In this document: positions 1 through 7,432 of the stretch, one piece after another
How positions within the stretch are numbered: position 1 is the stretch's first letter
Layout of the letters: every line of letters begins with the position of its first letter
Assembly: GCF_963676485.1 (NCBI RefSeq)
Contig: NZ_OY781114.1
Coordinates: 1 to 64,000, forward strand
Length of the DNA: 64,000 nucleotides
Direction: 5' to 3'
DNA from: an uncultured Cohaesibacter sp.
GTDB lineage: Bacteria > Pseudomonadota > Alphaproteobacteria > Rhizobiales > Cohaesibacteraceae
Program-made: the position numbers and the translations under genes
Notes under the pieces: generated by a model
Database searches by the model: none
What the model was told of the DNA's origin: nothing
What the model saw: only the letters and a program-made list of their open reading frames with translations

Positions 1-323
1 TCATTCCCCGGTTCATTGGTTTGAGTTTCACGACCCTTGCCGAAATTTTCTTGGAAACGTCAACAAGACGGCTAGAACAGCCTCTCTTCGGGTCAATGTC
101 TGGAAAAGGCAAAAGGTTCCAGAAACATGTTGGCCAGATGAAGTGAGGCACCAGACATTCTCCCTAGGTCTGCCTTAGCCTGATCAAAGCATTTCAGATT
201 TCGTTGTCTTTGCGACCTGCGTCTTTACCATTTGAGGCAAATGAGAAAGGGTGCGACCGCCTATAGGTTACCGGCCCCCGAAATACGGGGACCGGTGTGT
301 CATTTGGAGATGGCTCTTTGGAA
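1..323. other. Non-coding stretch left of the sugar-binding protein gene
   Basis: No convincing coding region lies here. The only clear structure is the stem-loop at 270-296 listed separately. On the minus strand this is the spacer between the binding-protein gene and the next gene of the transporter operon, probably a permease. Two possible ATG codons for that gene lie at the very edge (complement of 16-14 and 4-2), but only a few codons would be inside the window, so I do not call it. Confidence 0.5.
270..296 (-). terminator. Stem-loop after the binding-protein gene (mRNA-stabiliser or attenuator type)
   Basis: Eleven-base arms ACCGGCCCCCG and CGGGGACCGGT with one mismatch enclose a 5-base loop, about 28 bases after the stop codon on the minus strand. 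There is no T-run, so it is unlikely to be a full terminator. Hairpins between binding-protein and permease genes of sugar ABC operons typically hold binding-protein mRNA in excess (malE-malF type). That role is inferred. Confidence 0.5.
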
Positions 324-1679
324 TTACTTCAGAGCATCCCAGGATTTCTGAATTTCAGTAGCAACTTCTTCAGCGTCTTTACCGCCAACATAGTCAACCA
401 TGCCAGTCCAGAAGGAACCAGCGCCGATTTTGCCTGGCATCAGGTCAGATGCGTCAAAGCGGAAGGTTGTCGCATTGAGAAGGATCTCACCTTGTTTGTG
501 CAAGGAATCGTTGGCATAGGCATCCAGGTTGACGCCTTTAAATGCAGTCAGCAGACCAGACTGAGCCATCCAGATTTCATGCGCGATCGGCGTTTTCAAG
601 AAATCGATAAAGGCTTCAGCTGCCTTGGAATCCTTGGTGATGGCGAACATCGTGCCAGCACCGAGTACCGGAGTACCCAGATCCTTGTCGGCATAGGCAG
701 GGAAGTAGAAGAAGTCAGCATCTACACCCAACTTTGTGCCTTCAGGGAAGAAGGACGGAATGAAGGACGCCTGCTTGTGCATGTAGCATTTCGGCGGAGA
801 AGAAAACAGACCTTTCGGGCTATCGCGGAAGTCGGTCGTGGCAACGGCCCCTGCTCCACCATCAACGAAATCATCGTTGCGTGCAAACCATCCAAATTCT
901 TTGATGGCGTTGACAACCGCAGGATCATTAAACGGAATTTCGTTGGAAACCCATTTATCATAGGTTTCAGGGCTTGCGGTACGAAGCATCAGATCTTCAA
1001 CCCAGTCGGTAGCCGGCCAACCGGTTGCAGCGCCAGATCCAAGACCGATACACCAAGGGGTGCCGCCGTCTTTCACGATCTGCTCTGTCAGTGCTTTCAG
1101 GTCTTCCATGGATTTTGGCACTTCGTAGCCAGCATCATCGAAGTTTTCAGGAACATACCAAACCAGTGATTTCACATCAGCCTTGTAAGGGAAAGCGAAG
1201 AATTTGGAATCGCCGTTCTTGTCTTTGTAGCTCCCAAGATCAACCCAGGATTCACCAGCTGCATAATTTTTGGCAAGCCAGTCGCGGGTTTCATCGCTAA
1301 GCGGGGTCAGATAGCCCTTGCTTGCAAGATCGGCGGCAAGACCTGGCTGCGGGAACACTGCCACGTTCGGAGCGGAGCCTGCGCCCGTATCGATGACAAT
1401 CTGCTGCTCGAAGGAATCGGACCCGGCATACTGCACCTTAGCACCGGTTGCTGCTTCAAAATATGCAACGACACTCAAAAAGAGGTCTTTGTCGACGCCG
1501 AGCCAAGGACCGGAAATGGTCATGGTTTCGCCACTCAGGTCTACATTCTTTTTAAATTGCTCATAAGAAGCCCAGTTGAATTTCGCATCTTCCCCTGGCT
1601 TGAATTTTAGCTCTGCGGCCTGAAGGCTCCCAACAGAGAGAGCGGCAAGGGCTGCACCGAGCATAAGTTTTTTCAACAT
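324..1679 (-). CDS. aglE: Sugar ABC transporter periplasmic binding protein, alpha-glucoside (AglE) type
   Basis: Periplasmic solute-binding protein of a carbohydrate ABC importer, about 451 residues and therefore normal for cluster B sugar-binding proteins. I place the start at the ATG whose complement ends at 1679: a GGGAGG ribosome site sits 7 bases upstream and the product then opens with a classic signal peptide (ML-KK, hydrophobic stretch, cleavage after LQA). The longer upstream reading frame lacks these signs. The body shows the usual extracellular-binding-protein pattern (ISGPWLG, YAGSDSFEQQI, AFPQPGLAADL, FFYFPAYADKDLG). It is divergent from a LacI-type regulator and close to a GH1 glucosidase, which suggests uptake of glucosides. 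The AglE name rests on resemblance to rhizobial alpha-glucoside systems. With a beta-glucosidase next door, the true ligand could be a beta-linked disaccharide. Confidence 0.8.
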   Translation of the reverse strand: MLKKLMLGAALAALSVGSLQAAELKFKPGEDAKFNWASYEQFKKNVDLSGETMTISGPWLGVDKDLFLSVVAYFEAATGAKVQYAGSDSFEQQIVIDTGAGSAPNVAVFPQPGLAADLASKGYLTPLSDETRDWLAKNYAAGESWVDLGSYKDKNGDSKFFAFPYKADVKSLVWYVPENFDDAGYEVPKSMEDLKALTEQIVKDGGTPWCIGLGSGAATGWPATDWVEDLMLRTASPETYDKWVSNEIPFNDPAVVNAIKEFGWFARNDDFVDGGAGAVATTDFRDSPKGLFSSPPKCYMHKQASFIPSFFPEGTKLGVDADFFYFPAYADKDLGTPVLGAGTMFAITKDSKAAEAFIDFLKTPIAHEIWMAQSGLLTAFKGVNLDAYANDSLHKQGEILLNATTFRFDASDLMPGKIGAGSFWTGMVDYVGGKDAEEVATEIQKSWDALK

Positions 1680-1812
1680 TTGCGAACCTCCCAAGAATGC
1701 CGACTTCATAAGCGACACCCTGTCGTTATTAAACAAAAGTCGCGCCTTATCCAAAGCGCTTTGAATGAAGTGAGCATGCTTTGGTTGCATACAAGAGTCA
1801 AGGATGAATTTA

Positions 1813-1930
1813 ATTCAAACCGGTAAAATCCGGCGGTTTTTCTACATTCACAAGCACACTCTCTGAGTCTGCGATTTTAAAAAATGATGCAATGTTTGAC
1901 AACAGGATTGCGGTTTCAACCGGTTTGTGC
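1813..1930. promoter_or_regulatory. Divergent control region with two ACCGGT-centred operator candidates
   Basis: The 390-base gap between the divergent binding-protein and regulator genes carries two related boxes: TCAAACCGGTAAAA (1816-1829) and TTCAACCGGTTTGT (1915-1928). The second contains the perfect palindrome AACCGGTT. LacI-family repressors bind palindromes with a central CG, so these are plausible sites for the adjacent regulator. A TTGACA-like hexamer (1896-1901) lies just before the second box. No binding data exist here; the assignment is by motif and position. Confidence 0.45.
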
Positions 1931-2071
1931 CTAAGATGCTATCAAATTTTCAAAGGGCTTTGGCTTGTGGAGGACTAGCCTCAGCCTATCGTAGCACAGG
2001 CTGGGCAAGTGCATAAAGTTGAATAAGCTCATACTATCGACTGTAGGTAGCCTGAGCTCGAGGTGACGACT

Positions 2072-3094
2072 GTGAATCTTAAGGAACTTTCCAACAAATT
2101 AAACCTGTCCCAGACGACGGTCAGTCGGGCTCTGAACGGATATCCCGAGGTTGGAGAGAAAACGCGCGCGCGCGTTATCGAAGCAGCTCGAAAATACAAC
2201 TATCATCCATCCTATTCGGCCAAGCGGCTTGCCATGGGGAAATCCCACGCGGTCGCGCATGTCGTGCCTCAAAGCCCGAAGCATTCCATGATCAACCCGC
2301 ATTTCTCGGACTTCATTGCAGGAGCCGGCTCGACCTATGCAAAATTCGGTTTTGAAATGATCATCTCCGTTGTGCCTTATGATGAGCAGGAAAAATGCTA
2401 TCGCGAGTTGGCACGCTCCAAGCGCGTGGACGGCGTTATCGTGCATGGCCCCTTCAAGGAGGATCCGCGCATCGGACTGTTGCAAAGTCTGGAACTGCCC
2501 TTTGTGGTCCATGGCCGCACGGAAGAAAGCAACATCAACTATTCCTGGCTCGACGTGAACAACCGCAGCAGCTTCAAGCGCGCGACCAACTTTCTCCTCG
2601 ATCTCGGGCATGAGCGGATCGCCCTGCTCAATGGTATTGAAGAAATGGATTTTGCCTATCGCAGGCGACTGGGCTATGAAGCCGCCCTCACCCAGCGTGG
2701 TATAGAAGTGGACCCTGCTCTCATTTTCTCTTCCGACATGATCGAGCCCTATGGATATGATGTCACCAAGTCTCTGCTGCAAAGTGAAAATGCTCCGACC
2801 GGCCTTGTCACCTCTTCTGTTTTGACGGCACTGGGCGTCGTGCGAGCCGCTCAGGAATGTGGCCTGCAGATTGGCAAAGACCTCTCCGTTATCACTTTTG
2901 ATGACGAATTGTCCTTCCTGCAATATACCGGAGTGCCCTTGTTCACCTCCGTGCGCTCTTCCATTATGGATGCCGGGCGACGATTGGCTGAAATCCTGCT
3001 CGATCAGATCGATGCTCCGGAGAAACCTCCCGTGCAGGAACTCTGGGAGACCGATCTTGTCGTGGGCCAATCAACCGGACCACGCCGCACCTGA
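2072..3094 (+). CDS. aglR: LacI-family transcriptional regulator, AglR-like
   Basis: DNA-binding repressor of about 340 residues. The first 55 residues form the LacI helix-turn-helix (LSQTTVSRALNGYPEVGEKT followed by a hinge region with NYHPSYSAKRLA). The rest is a periplasmic-binding-protein-like ligand domain (DGVIVHG, LDLGHERIALLNG, GLVTSSVLTALGV, VITFDDE). Two GTG starts are possible, at 2063 and 2072. I prefer 2072 because AGGTGA lies 5 bases upstream and family members begin right at the NLKEL segment. It is divergent from the sugar-binding protein gene and 95 bases before the glucosidase gene on the same strand, so it probably controls both in response to a glucoside. The ligand cannot be read from the sequence. 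Confidence 0.85.
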   Translation: MNLKELSNKLNLSQTTVSRALNGYPEVGEKTRARVIEAARKYNYHPSYSAKRLAMGKSHAVAHVVPQSPKHSMINPHFSDFIAGAGSTYAKFGFEMIISVVPYDEQEKCYRELARSKRVDGVIVHGPFKEDPRIGLLQSLELPFVVHGRTEESNINYSWLDVNNRSSFKRATNFLLDLGHERIALLNGIEEMDFAYRRRLGYEAALTQRGIEVDPALIFSSDMIEPYGYDVTKSLLQSENAPTGLVTSSVLTALGVVRAAQECGLQIGKDLSVITFDDELSFLQYTGVPLFTSVRSSIMDAGRRLAEILLDQIDAPEKPPVQELWETDLVVGQSTGPRRT

Positions 3095-3189
3095 CACCTC
3101 ACCTTGCCAAAGGCGCTTAAACAGATGCGCGCCCTTCATTCCAAGAGCTTCCCCCCAAAAATACTCCAGCAACCCTGTGAGATCTCCTC

Positions 3190-4554
3190 ATGACAGCATT
3201 AGCAAGACAGCCACATTTTACTGTCAAGCGGTCAGATTTTCCGCAAGACTTCACCTTCGGCACGTCCACCTCTGCCTATCAGATTGAAGGCAGCGCCTTT
3301 GGCGGCTGCGGCCCTTGCCATTGGGATAGTTTTGCCGCCACGCCGGGCAATGTTGTCCGCTGTGAAAATGGTGCGACGGCGTGCGATCACTATCACCGCT
3401 GGCAAGACGATCTGGACCTGATGCAAGAGCTTGGTGTGTCGGCCTACCGCTTCTCCACCTCATGGGTGCGCATTCTTCCTGAAGGACGCGGGCCAGTGAA
3501 TGAGGAAGGGCTGGATTTTTACGACAAGCTTGTCGACGGTATGCTGGAGCGCGGCCTAAAGCCCAATCTGACGCTCTACCATTGGGAGCTTCCCAGTGCC
3601 CTTTCCGATATTGGGGGCTGGCGCAACAGGGACGTCACAGACCTGTTTGCCGACTATGCCGAAATCGTCGTCAAGCGGCTGGGCGACCGCCTTTCCAGCG
3701 TGGTCACATTCAACGAGCCTTGGTGCGTTACCTGGTATAGCCACTTTCATGGTGCTCACGCCCCCGGATTACGGGATATACGAGCCGTCAGCCGGGCGGC
3801 TCATCTCGTTCCTCTCGCTCATGGCAAAGCTCTGGCCGCCCTGCGGGCATTGGGGCAAAAGGACCTGGGCATTGTTCTCAATTTCGAACATGTCAGCCCG
3901 TTTGACGAAAGCACAGCTTCCCAAACCGCTGCTAAGCTGACAGAAGGCATCTATAATCGCTGGTTCCTTGGCGGTTTGTTCAAGGGTGCCTATCCGGATG
4001 ATGTGCTGACCTATCTTGAGCCCCATCTGCCAGAAGGTTGGCAACAGGATATGGACTTGATCAGAGCACCGCTCGACTGGCTCGGAATCAACTATTACAC
4101 GCGCAACCTTGTCTCCGCAGGGAAAACCGAGAGCGGCGTCGGCCTGCCCGAACTGGTTGGCAACAAGGGCCCTCTTGCGCGCACAGAGATGGATTGGGAG
4201 GTTTATCCGGAAGGCCTTGGCTATCTTCTCAACTGGATCAAAGACAATTACACAGATCAACTTCCCCTTGCCATTACAGAGAATGGCATGGCCAACAAAG
4301 ACAAGCTGATCAATGGGGCGGTTGACGATCAGGAGCGTATCGCCTTTCTGGATGCCCATTTCAAACAGGCTCTTGGAGCGATCCAAAATGGTGTGCCGCT
4401 CAAGGCCTACTTCGTCTGGTCTTTGATGGACAACTTCGAGTGGGCGTTGGGATATGACAAGCGCTTTGGTCTGGTTCATGTCGATTTCGACAGCTACGAG
4501 CGCACACCGAAAGCCTCATATCATGCGCTAAAGGCAATGCTGCAATCGGCTTGA
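3190..4554 (+). CDS. bglA: GH1 family beta-glucosidase
   Basis: Glycoside hydrolase family 1 enzyme of 454 residues, the normal length for bacterial beta-glucosidases of this clan A (TIM-barrel) family. It removes terminal beta-linked glucose (or a similar sugar) with retention of configuration. The acid/base glutamate is E176 in the TFNEP motif and the nucleophile is E364 in ITENG. The N-terminal signature FGTSTSAYQIEG and the sugar-binding W-S-L-M-D-N-F-E-W segment near the C-terminus are intact. There is no signal peptide, so it acts in the cytoplasm on imported sugar. It follows the LacI-type regulator on the same strand by 95 bases, and the transport gene is divergent. This arrangement suggests import and hydrolysis of cellobiose-like or aryl-glucosides. 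The exact substrate is not resolved. Confidence 0.93.
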   Translation: MTALARQPHFTVKRSDFPQDFTFGTSTSAYQIEGSAFGGCGPCHWDSFAATPGNVVRCENGATACDHYHRWQDDLDLMQELGVSAYRFSTSWVRILPEGRGPVNEEGLDFYDKLVDGMLERGLKPNLTLYHWELPSALSDIGGWRNRDVTDLFADYAEIVVKRLGDRLSSVVTFNEPWCVTWYSHFHGAHAPGLRDIRAVSRAAHLVPLAHGKALAALRALGQKDLGIVLNFEHVSPFDESTASQTAAKLTEGIYNRWFLGGLFKGAYPDDVLTYLEPHLPEGWQQDMDLIRAPLDWLGINYYTRNLVSAGKTESGVGLPELVGNKGPLARTEMDWEVYPEGLGYLLNWIKDNYTDQLPLAITENGMANKDKLINGAVDDQERIAFLDAHFKQALGAIQNGVPLKAYFVWSLMDNFEWALGYDKRFGLVHVDFDSYERTPKASYHALKAMLQSA

Positions 4555-4597
4555 CCTGTAATTCAGTCCACCAAGCCCACCCAGCCATACAGGCAAT

Positions 4598-4840
4598 AAA
4601 AAAGAGGCAGCCCAAAAAGGCTGCCTCAACCTTTGCGCCAAAGCGCAATGCAATCACTCATTGGGGGATGAGCAATTGCGAGAATGGTCGTCGTTGCGGG
4701 GGACAACGACGACCAAATGCAGATCAAAAGACCCGCAGGTGGCCCGAAGGCCTACGTACAGAGAATGCTGCTTTTACAGCTGCGACACTTCATGTGGGGG
4801 ACTGGTCGCTCTCATTCTCTGTCCGCTCGATTTGCCTCAT
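4598..4840 (-). ncRNA. Candidate small RNA with three CCCCC-loop hairpins and an intrinsic terminator
   Basis: Read on the minus strand, this gap contains, in order: a long stem ACAGAGAATG/CATTCTCTGT (4822-4813 with 4767-4758) enclosing a GCGAC/GTCGC hairpin with CCCCC in its loop; a perfect 12-bp stem TGGTCGTCGTTG/CAACGACGACCA (4715-4685) with loop TCCCCCG; CTCAT-CCCCCA-ATGAG (4672-4657); TTGCGC-TTTG-GCGCAA (4648-4633); and a terminator with T6 (4627-4598). A weak promoter (TTGCGT at 4874-4869, 16 bases, TAGTAC at 4852-4847) could start it just after the Lrp gene. Repeated C-rich hairpin loops are typical of trans-acting RNAs that bind G-rich ribosome sites. It could instead be the 3' untranslated region of the Lrp mRNA. 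No family name can be assigned. Confidence 0.45.
4604..4627 (-). terminator. Rho-independent terminator
   Basis: Perfect nine-base arms GAGGCAGCC and GGCTGCCTC around a 6-base loop. On the minus strand the stem is followed by TTTTTTATT. The plus-strand side has no T-run, so it terminates minus-strand transcripts (the Lrp mRNA and/or the candidate small RNA), not the glucosidase gene. Confidence 0.85.
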
Positions 4841-4877
4841 TCCAGGGTACTATTGCCGCATCAAAAAAACGCAACCC

Positions 4878-5327
4878 CTAGAAGGGCAAACTCAAAGTTT
4901 CCTTCAGTGTTTCCAATGAAATCAGCGTCTCGGTTTTCTTCACGCCCGGCAACCGTTTCAATTGGGTCGCCATAAAAGCATTCAGTGCCTGATTTGTGCG
5001 TTCGCGCACTTTAAGCAGATATGAATGCGTTCCTGTAACGTGATGAACCTCGAGCACATTTTCGATCGCGGTCACTTCAGAAACAAACTCTTCTTCACTA
5101 CATCCGTAGTCCAAATCCACATATATGAAAGCCGTCACATCGAAGCCAACAGTGGATGGTTCAACAATGGCCTCAATCGATTTGACTGCGCCGGAATCGA
5201 TCAGCTTTCGGACCCTATCATTGGTTGCCGAGACCGATAATCCGATCACCTTTGCGAGATCAGCGCTTGCCCTGCGGCCATCCTTCTGAAGTAGCGCCAA
5301 CAGTCTTCTATCGGTTTCGTCCATCAT
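4878..5327 (-). CDS. Lrp/AsnC-family transcriptional regulator
   Basis: Small feast/famine regulator of about 149 residues. The N-terminal winged helix (LDETDRRLLALLQKDGR type opening, here MDETDRRLLALLQK, then ASADLAKVIGLSVSATNDRVRKL) is followed by an AsnC ligand/oligomerisation domain (VEPSTVGFDVTAFIYVDL, VTGTHSYLLKV, LPGVKKTETLI). I choose the ATG whose complement ends at 5327. A GTG four codons upstream is an alternative, and neither has a strong ribosome site. Such proteins bind an amino acid and often control a neighbouring transporter or enzyme and themselves. The upstream gap holds a TAG-N7-CTA element (5364-5376) that resembles an Lrp box. The effector is unknown. Confidence 0.88.
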   Translation of the reverse strand: MMDETDRRLLALLQKDGRRASADLAKVIGLSVSATNDRVRKLIDSGAVKSIEAIVEPSTVGFDVTAFIYVDLDYGCSEEEFVSEVTAIENVLEVHHVTGTHSYLLKVRERTNQALNAFMATQLKRLPGVKKTETLISLETLKETLSLPF

Positions 5328-5848
5328 AGGGATGCTCACAATATGAATTTAAAACTATCGGTATAGAATTTAGCTATTCTTATCAATAGAGGCGGGAGGC
5401 TGTTTAAGACTTTTGGATATGTTCATTTTTAGACAAATCATAGGAAGGCCAACAATATACGCAAAAGTAACAATGAAATTTCGCGGAAGACTCTGAATTA
5501 ACGCTAAAAAGACTCAAAACTTGGCCCAACGGGTAAAATATTCCTTTTCAATTCTGGAATACATATCTGTGGATATTGGAAAACGTTTACATCAGCAGGA
5601 AGATCCCGATTTAGTTTTATTCACTCTTGTATATTTCAGTGAATTTTACGGATCAAAACCCACTATAGGCTAATTTATCCTGATTTTCCCGTGCATTAAC
5701 TCGCCCTGCCCAGACACCAGCGTGTCAATGTAAGATCCGGGCACCGAAAGAGATTTGCAGAAAAACGAACAAATAAATCAATTTATCATCGCATTTGTTC
5801 ATATTCTGCAATCACGCATTTTACCCAGACCTATAGTCGAGCGGTGAA
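5328..5848. other. AT-rich 520-base intergenic region
   Basis: No coding region is supported. Next to the Lrp gene, AGAAT-N6-ATTCT (5365-5380) overlapping TAG-N7-CTA (5364-5376) may be an autoregulatory site. A LacI-like AAAACGTTT palindrome core lies near 5579-5590. I see no terminator with a clear T-run for the amidase gene that ends at 5849. Confidence 0.35.
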
Positions 5849-7213
5849 TCAGTCGGAAGCTGGGTTGATGCATAAATCAATGGATTCCGCGATGTCCTGA
5901 ACCATCGCATCCGCACCATGTTCACCGACGATCATGAGCCCGACCGGAGCAGCATTTGCGTCCCCAACAGGGATGGTTGCAGCAGGCCGACCAAGAACAT
6001 TTACCAGAGCGGTATTGCGCAGCGCCTTGGCGTTGGCTTCGGCATAAAGTGCATCAGACTCCAGAAGAGGAGCAATTTCTGGCGGAACCATCGCAACCGT
6101 TGGCATGAGAATGGCATCATAATTGCGCGTAGCCAAATGCGTTTTCGCAATCATTTCCTTCTGCAATGCCAACATCTCGATATAGTCTGCGGCGGAAATA
6201 CCCGCCGCCGCTTCGATGCGCGTGAGCACACGAGGATCCATTTGCTGACCTTTGGTAGCAATAAGACTGCGGTGAATGTGATAGGCTTCCGGTCCGCCGA
6301 TGCTCCCCAAACGTCCGATTTCCTGAAAATTCCGGATTGCATCCACTTTGATCCGCTCAAGCCGCGCGCCGCCTTTGGATAGCGCCTCAAGCGCCCGCAC
6401 AAAGGCACCGGCGACGTCCATATCCAATCCATCCAGAGCGATGGTTTCAAGAATACCAAATCTCACGCCCACCATTGAGCGCAAGTTCGGTTCCGGAATG
6501 GCATCCCCTGCCATGACATGATCGATGATGCGACAGCAACTCATGGAGCGCGCAAGCGGGCCCACAGTATCGAGCGAGGAAGACAAAGGAAAGACGCCTC
6601 CCATCGGATGCCTGCCGGTGGTTGGCTTAAAACCATAGAGGCGGTTGAAAGCTGCCGGAATGCGTACGGAGCCGCCTGTATCACTTCCGATGGCTGCAAT
6701 CGCCATATTGCTAGCCACAGACAGAGCTGCGCCTGAAGACGACCCTCCGGGCACACGCCCCACGTCCTTGTCCCACACATTCAGCGGGGTTCCAAAATGC
6801 GGATTGATACCAAGGCCTGAATAGGCAAACTCCGTCATGTTGGTATGACCAAGAAAAATAGCCCCGGCTGCTCGCAAGCGCTGGATGACAACAGCGTCCC
6901 GCTTGGCTCGCTCTGCACTTTCGGCAAGAACCGCAGAGCCTGCAGTCGTTGGCTCTCCTTCTATGTCGAACAGATCCTTGATCGAGATCGGTATACCGGC
7001 CAGAGGCCCCTGAGGCACCCCCATCTTGCGCATGGCATCGCTGGCGGCTGCCTGAGTGATGGCGGAATTCTTGAAGGTGCGAACAAAGATTGTTTCGCCC
7101 TCCCCGCCATTCTTCTCAATTTCGGCAAAGGCCTCGCTGACCAGTTCTACCGAGGAGGTTTTTCCGCTCATCAGAGCTTGTCGCGTCGCTGCGATTGTTC
7201 TGGCTACAGCCAT
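5849..7213 (-). CDS. Amidase-signature family amidohydrolase
   Basis: Ser-cisSer-Lys hydrolase of 454 residues that cleaves carboxamide bonds. The catalytic set is visible: K79 in PISIKDLF, cis-Ser S158 in GGSSSGAAL, and nucleophile S182 in GSDTGGSVRIPAA. The spacing (79, 24 apart) matches the GatA-type fold. I start at the ATG whose complement ends at 7213 because GGAGTG lies just upstream; the longer frame adds 19 residues without family support. It is a single gene, convergent with nothing and not beside gatB/gatC, so it is not the tRNA amidotransferase subunit. The substrate (nitrile-derived amide, aryl amide, urea derivative) cannot be told. Confidence 0.88.
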   Translation of the reverse strand: MAVARTIAATRQALMSGKTSSVELVSEAFAEIEKNGGEGETIFVRTFKNSAITQAAASDAMRKMGVPQGPLAGIPISIKDLFDIEGEPTTAGSAVLAESAERAKRDAVVIQRLRAAGAIFLGHTNMTEFAYSGLGINPHFGTPLNVWDKDVGRVPGGSSSGAALSVASNMAIAAIGSDTGGSVRIPAAFNRLYGFKPTTGRHPMGGVFPLSSSLDTVGPLARSMSCCRIIDHVMAGDAIPEPNLRSMVGVRFGILETIALDGLDMDVAGAFVRALEALSKGGARLERIKVDAIRNFQEIGRLGSIGGPEAYHIHRSLIATKGQQMDPRVLTRIEAAAGISAADYIEMLALQKEMIAKTHLATRNYDAILMPTVAMVPPEIAPLLESDALYAEANAKALRNTALVNVLGRPAATIPVGDANAAPVGLMIVGEHGADAMVQDIAESIDLCINPASD

Positions 7214-7387
7214 GATCACACTCCGATTGGCGCAAAGATTGTGGACCCCTTGTCTTGCTGCCATCAACATGAGCGGCAGAAAAACAGTATAACAATAATG
7301 CCATCATATTAGCCACATATGGCTATCTTGTCTCCCGTTTGAGCCACAGCCAAGATCGCGGCACTCATGGCTTGGGGACAATATATC

Positions 7388-7417
7388 AAAGGGGTGAGAA
7401 TCCCTCCCACCCCTTTG
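7388..7417 (-). terminator. Terminator after trpE(G)
   Basis: Arms AAAGGGGTG and CACCCCTTT with a 12-base loop, 16 bases beyond the trpE(G) stop on the minus strand, followed by a short T/A-rich tail (TTTGATATATT). Confidence 0.6.
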
Positions 7418-7432
7418 CTGATCATTCAAGAC

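Noticed and set aside
297-1169. Long plus-strand open frame opposite the sugar-binding protein gene
   Set aside because: It is the antisense shadow of a strongly supported gene and has no family pattern or ribosome site.
2099-3070. 323-codon minus-strand frame opposite the LacI-type regulator
   Set aside because: Antisense of a well-recognised gene; the translated sequence has no domain.
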